Assembly (NCBI GenBank): GCA_018678395.1
Contig: JAHHMJ010000489.1
Location: forward strand, 1-6,319
DNA length: 6,319 nt
Source: Gemmatimonadota bacterium
GTDB lineage: Bacteria > Gemmatimonadota > Gemmatimonadetes > Longimicrobiales > Gaopeijiaceae
Direction: 5' to 3'
Part shown: positions 5,389-6,319 of the stretch, piece after piece
Layout of the letters: every line of letters begins with the position of its first letter
How positions within the stretch are numbered: position 1 is the stretch's first letter
Notes under the pieces: generated by a model
The model's input: the letters and a program-made list of their open reading frames with translations, nothing else
Told to the model about the DNA's origin: nothing
Database searches by the model: none
Translations under genes and position numbers: made by a program

Positions 5389-6285
5389 GTGATCGATTCG
5401 GCCGCAGCACGACAGGCACTCCTGGTGGCCGTCGTCTTCCTGTCGGCTCCGGCCTCGGCCTGCTCTCAGGTCGACTCCGTGCCGGTGGACCCGGACACCG
5501 AGTCGGAACTGGAAGCGCTGGGTTCGACCCACGTCGTGGATTGGGACTTCCCCGCCGGGACGACGTGGCGCGACATGGGCTCGGGGTACGAAGACGGCGG
5601 AAACGCGGGAGGCGCAGGAGAGTCGCGCGTGGTCGATCTGACGGAGCCGGGTCCCTGGGGCGGGACGAAGGCTCTGGAGAATCACTTCGGGGTGATCCCG
5701 ACGGCCGCGCAGCCGCAGGTCGGAACCGTCTGGTGGCTGCCGGAACCGGAGCGCGAGATCTGGTACGAGACGTGGGTGCGCTTCGGGCCGAACTGGGAGA
5801 TCGGTGAGGTGGCCGAGGGCATCGTCCACGACCACAAGGTCCACTTCATGTACACCCAGGCGCCCGGTGGATCGAGGTACTCGAACCGGTGGGAATGGAA
5901 GGTGGGGATCTGGGGTGACGCCATGAGCGCAGCCGCACACGACCACGGGACGGTCGGCTACTACACCCTCCTCCCCTACGACGACCCCGGCTCTCTGAGC
6001 GCCACGGCGACCGCGTGGGACGGCGAGTGGCATCGGGTCCGCGCGCACTACCGGATCGGGGACGGCTCCGGAAACGGGGTCATGCGGTTGTGGTGGGACG
6101 ACCGGCTCGTGGTCAACTACACGGGACCCCGAGACCTCTCGGACACTCCGGACCGACGCTTCTCCGGAATGCTGTTCGGCGGCAACCGGAACCAGGGCAC
6201 GGCGCAGCCCATGAGCTTCTACTTCGGGCCGCTCACGCTGTGGACCGGTGAGGCGCCGGCGTGGGATGCGCAACCGGGGGCGTAG
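5389..6285 (+). CDS. Exported jelly-roll protein, polysaccharide-lyase/LamG-like
   Basis: This is a 298-residue predicted exported protein. The signal segment spans residues 9-24 and ends in PASAC; Cys25 could be lipidated, but Ala instead of Leu at -3 makes the lipobox weak, so ordinary Sec cleavage is also possible. An acidic linker follows (30-45). Residues about 48-287 look like a concanavalin-type beta-sandwich. The supporting segments are IWYETWVRFGPNW (124-136), HKVHFMYT (149-156), WEWKVGIWGD (168-177), and WDGEWHRVRAHYRI (210-223). These are followed by GNGVMRLWWDDRLV (228-241) and FYFGPLTLWTG (277-287). The element W-HxVxxHYRxGxGxxNGxxRLWxDxxLV is typical of polysaccharide-lyase and LamG-like domains that bind or cut glycans. 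I cannot assign catalytic residues, so binding only is equally possible. It begins 124 bp after the caspase-fold-like gene; co-transcription is possible but unproven. Confidence 0.85.
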   Translation: MIDSAAARQALLVAVVFLSAPASACSQVDSVPVDPDTESELEALGSTHVVDWDFPAGTTWRDMGSGYEDGGNAGGAGESRVVDLTEPGPWGGTKALENHFGVIPTAAQPQVGTVWWLPEPEREIWYETWVRFGPNWEIGEVAEGIVHDHKVHFMYTQAPGGSRYSNRWEWKVGIWGDAMSAAAHDHGTVGYYTLLPYDDPGSLSATATAWDGEWHRVRAHYRIGDGSGNGVMRLWWDDRLVVNYTGPRDLSDTPDRRFSGMLFGGNRNQGTAQPMSFYFGPLTLWTGEAPAWDAQPGA

Positions 6286-6299
6286 CTATCTTTCGTTGA

Positions 6300-6319
6300 C
6301 GTCTCCGACGGTGGAGACG
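6300..6319 (+). terminator. Possible terminator stem, cut by window end
   Basis: cgtctcc (6300-6306) is complementary to ggagacg (6313-6319) around the 6-nt loop gacggt. The stem begins 15 bp after the stop of the jelly-roll gene and runs to the last base of the window. It may be longer, and any T-run is out of view. Position and structure suit a rho-independent terminator, but the decisive T-run cannot be seen. Confidence 0.5.

Noticed and set aside
5329..6273. 314-codon minus-strand open frame opposite the jelly-roll gene
   Set aside because: It is codon-register antisense again. The plus strand has a signal peptide, a good Shine-Dalgarno and a recognisable beta-sandwich pattern.
4584..6285. 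Caspase-fold-like protein plus jelly-roll protein as a two-gene defence or toxin system
   Set aside because: One is predicted cytoplasmic and the other exported, 124 bp and a hairpin separate them, and no sensor, pore-former or nucleotide-signalling gene is present. The pairing is not supported by the sequence alone.

Overview
The window is GC-rich bacterial chromosomal DNA with high G/C at third codon positions. It carries one housekeeping gene fragment, histidine-degradation hutI, next to several exported or accessory genes. The best taxonomic guess is a Gemmatimonadota-type or similar soil or marine bacterium. This rests on the small lipoprotein with a 'YxxxxINGxxxP...FxxxADGT' layout, the Arg-rich DRR micro-protein and the CSLREA beta-helix protein. 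It is an impression from family resemblance, not a marker-gene result. No rRNA, tRNA, transposase, phage gene or CRISPR array is visible.

Layout: (i) 1-328, minus strand: the N-terminal third of imidazolonepropionase (HutI), cut by the window edge. (ii) 439-690, plus strand: a possible 83-residue, extremely Arg-rich protein, divergent from hutI and convergent with the next gene. (iii) 702-4402, minus strand: a two-gene unit. Its first gene encodes a 1067-residue secreted right-handed beta-helix protein with a CSLREA start, about ten 61-residue supra-repeats, two beta-sandwich-like domains and an odd C-terminal membrane tail. After a 14-bp gap with a good Shine-Dalgarno comes a 160-residue lipoprotein. 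(iv) 4403-4583: a short divergent promoter region. (v) 4584-5264, plus strand: a 226-residue cytoplasmic protein of unknown function whose strand and motif layout resembles the caspase fold (His60-Gly and Cys102). (vi) 5389-6285, plus strand: a 298-residue exported jelly-roll protein resembling polysaccharide-lyase/LamG-type domains, followed by an inverted repeat at the window end that may be a terminator.

The beta-helix protein and the lipoprotein are probably co-expressed at the cell envelope. The two plus-strand genes (v, vi) are separated by 124 bp and a hairpin, so a functional link between them is not established. The item most worth following up is the caspase-fold-like protein. No complete multi-gene defence or signalling system can be demonstrated in this window.
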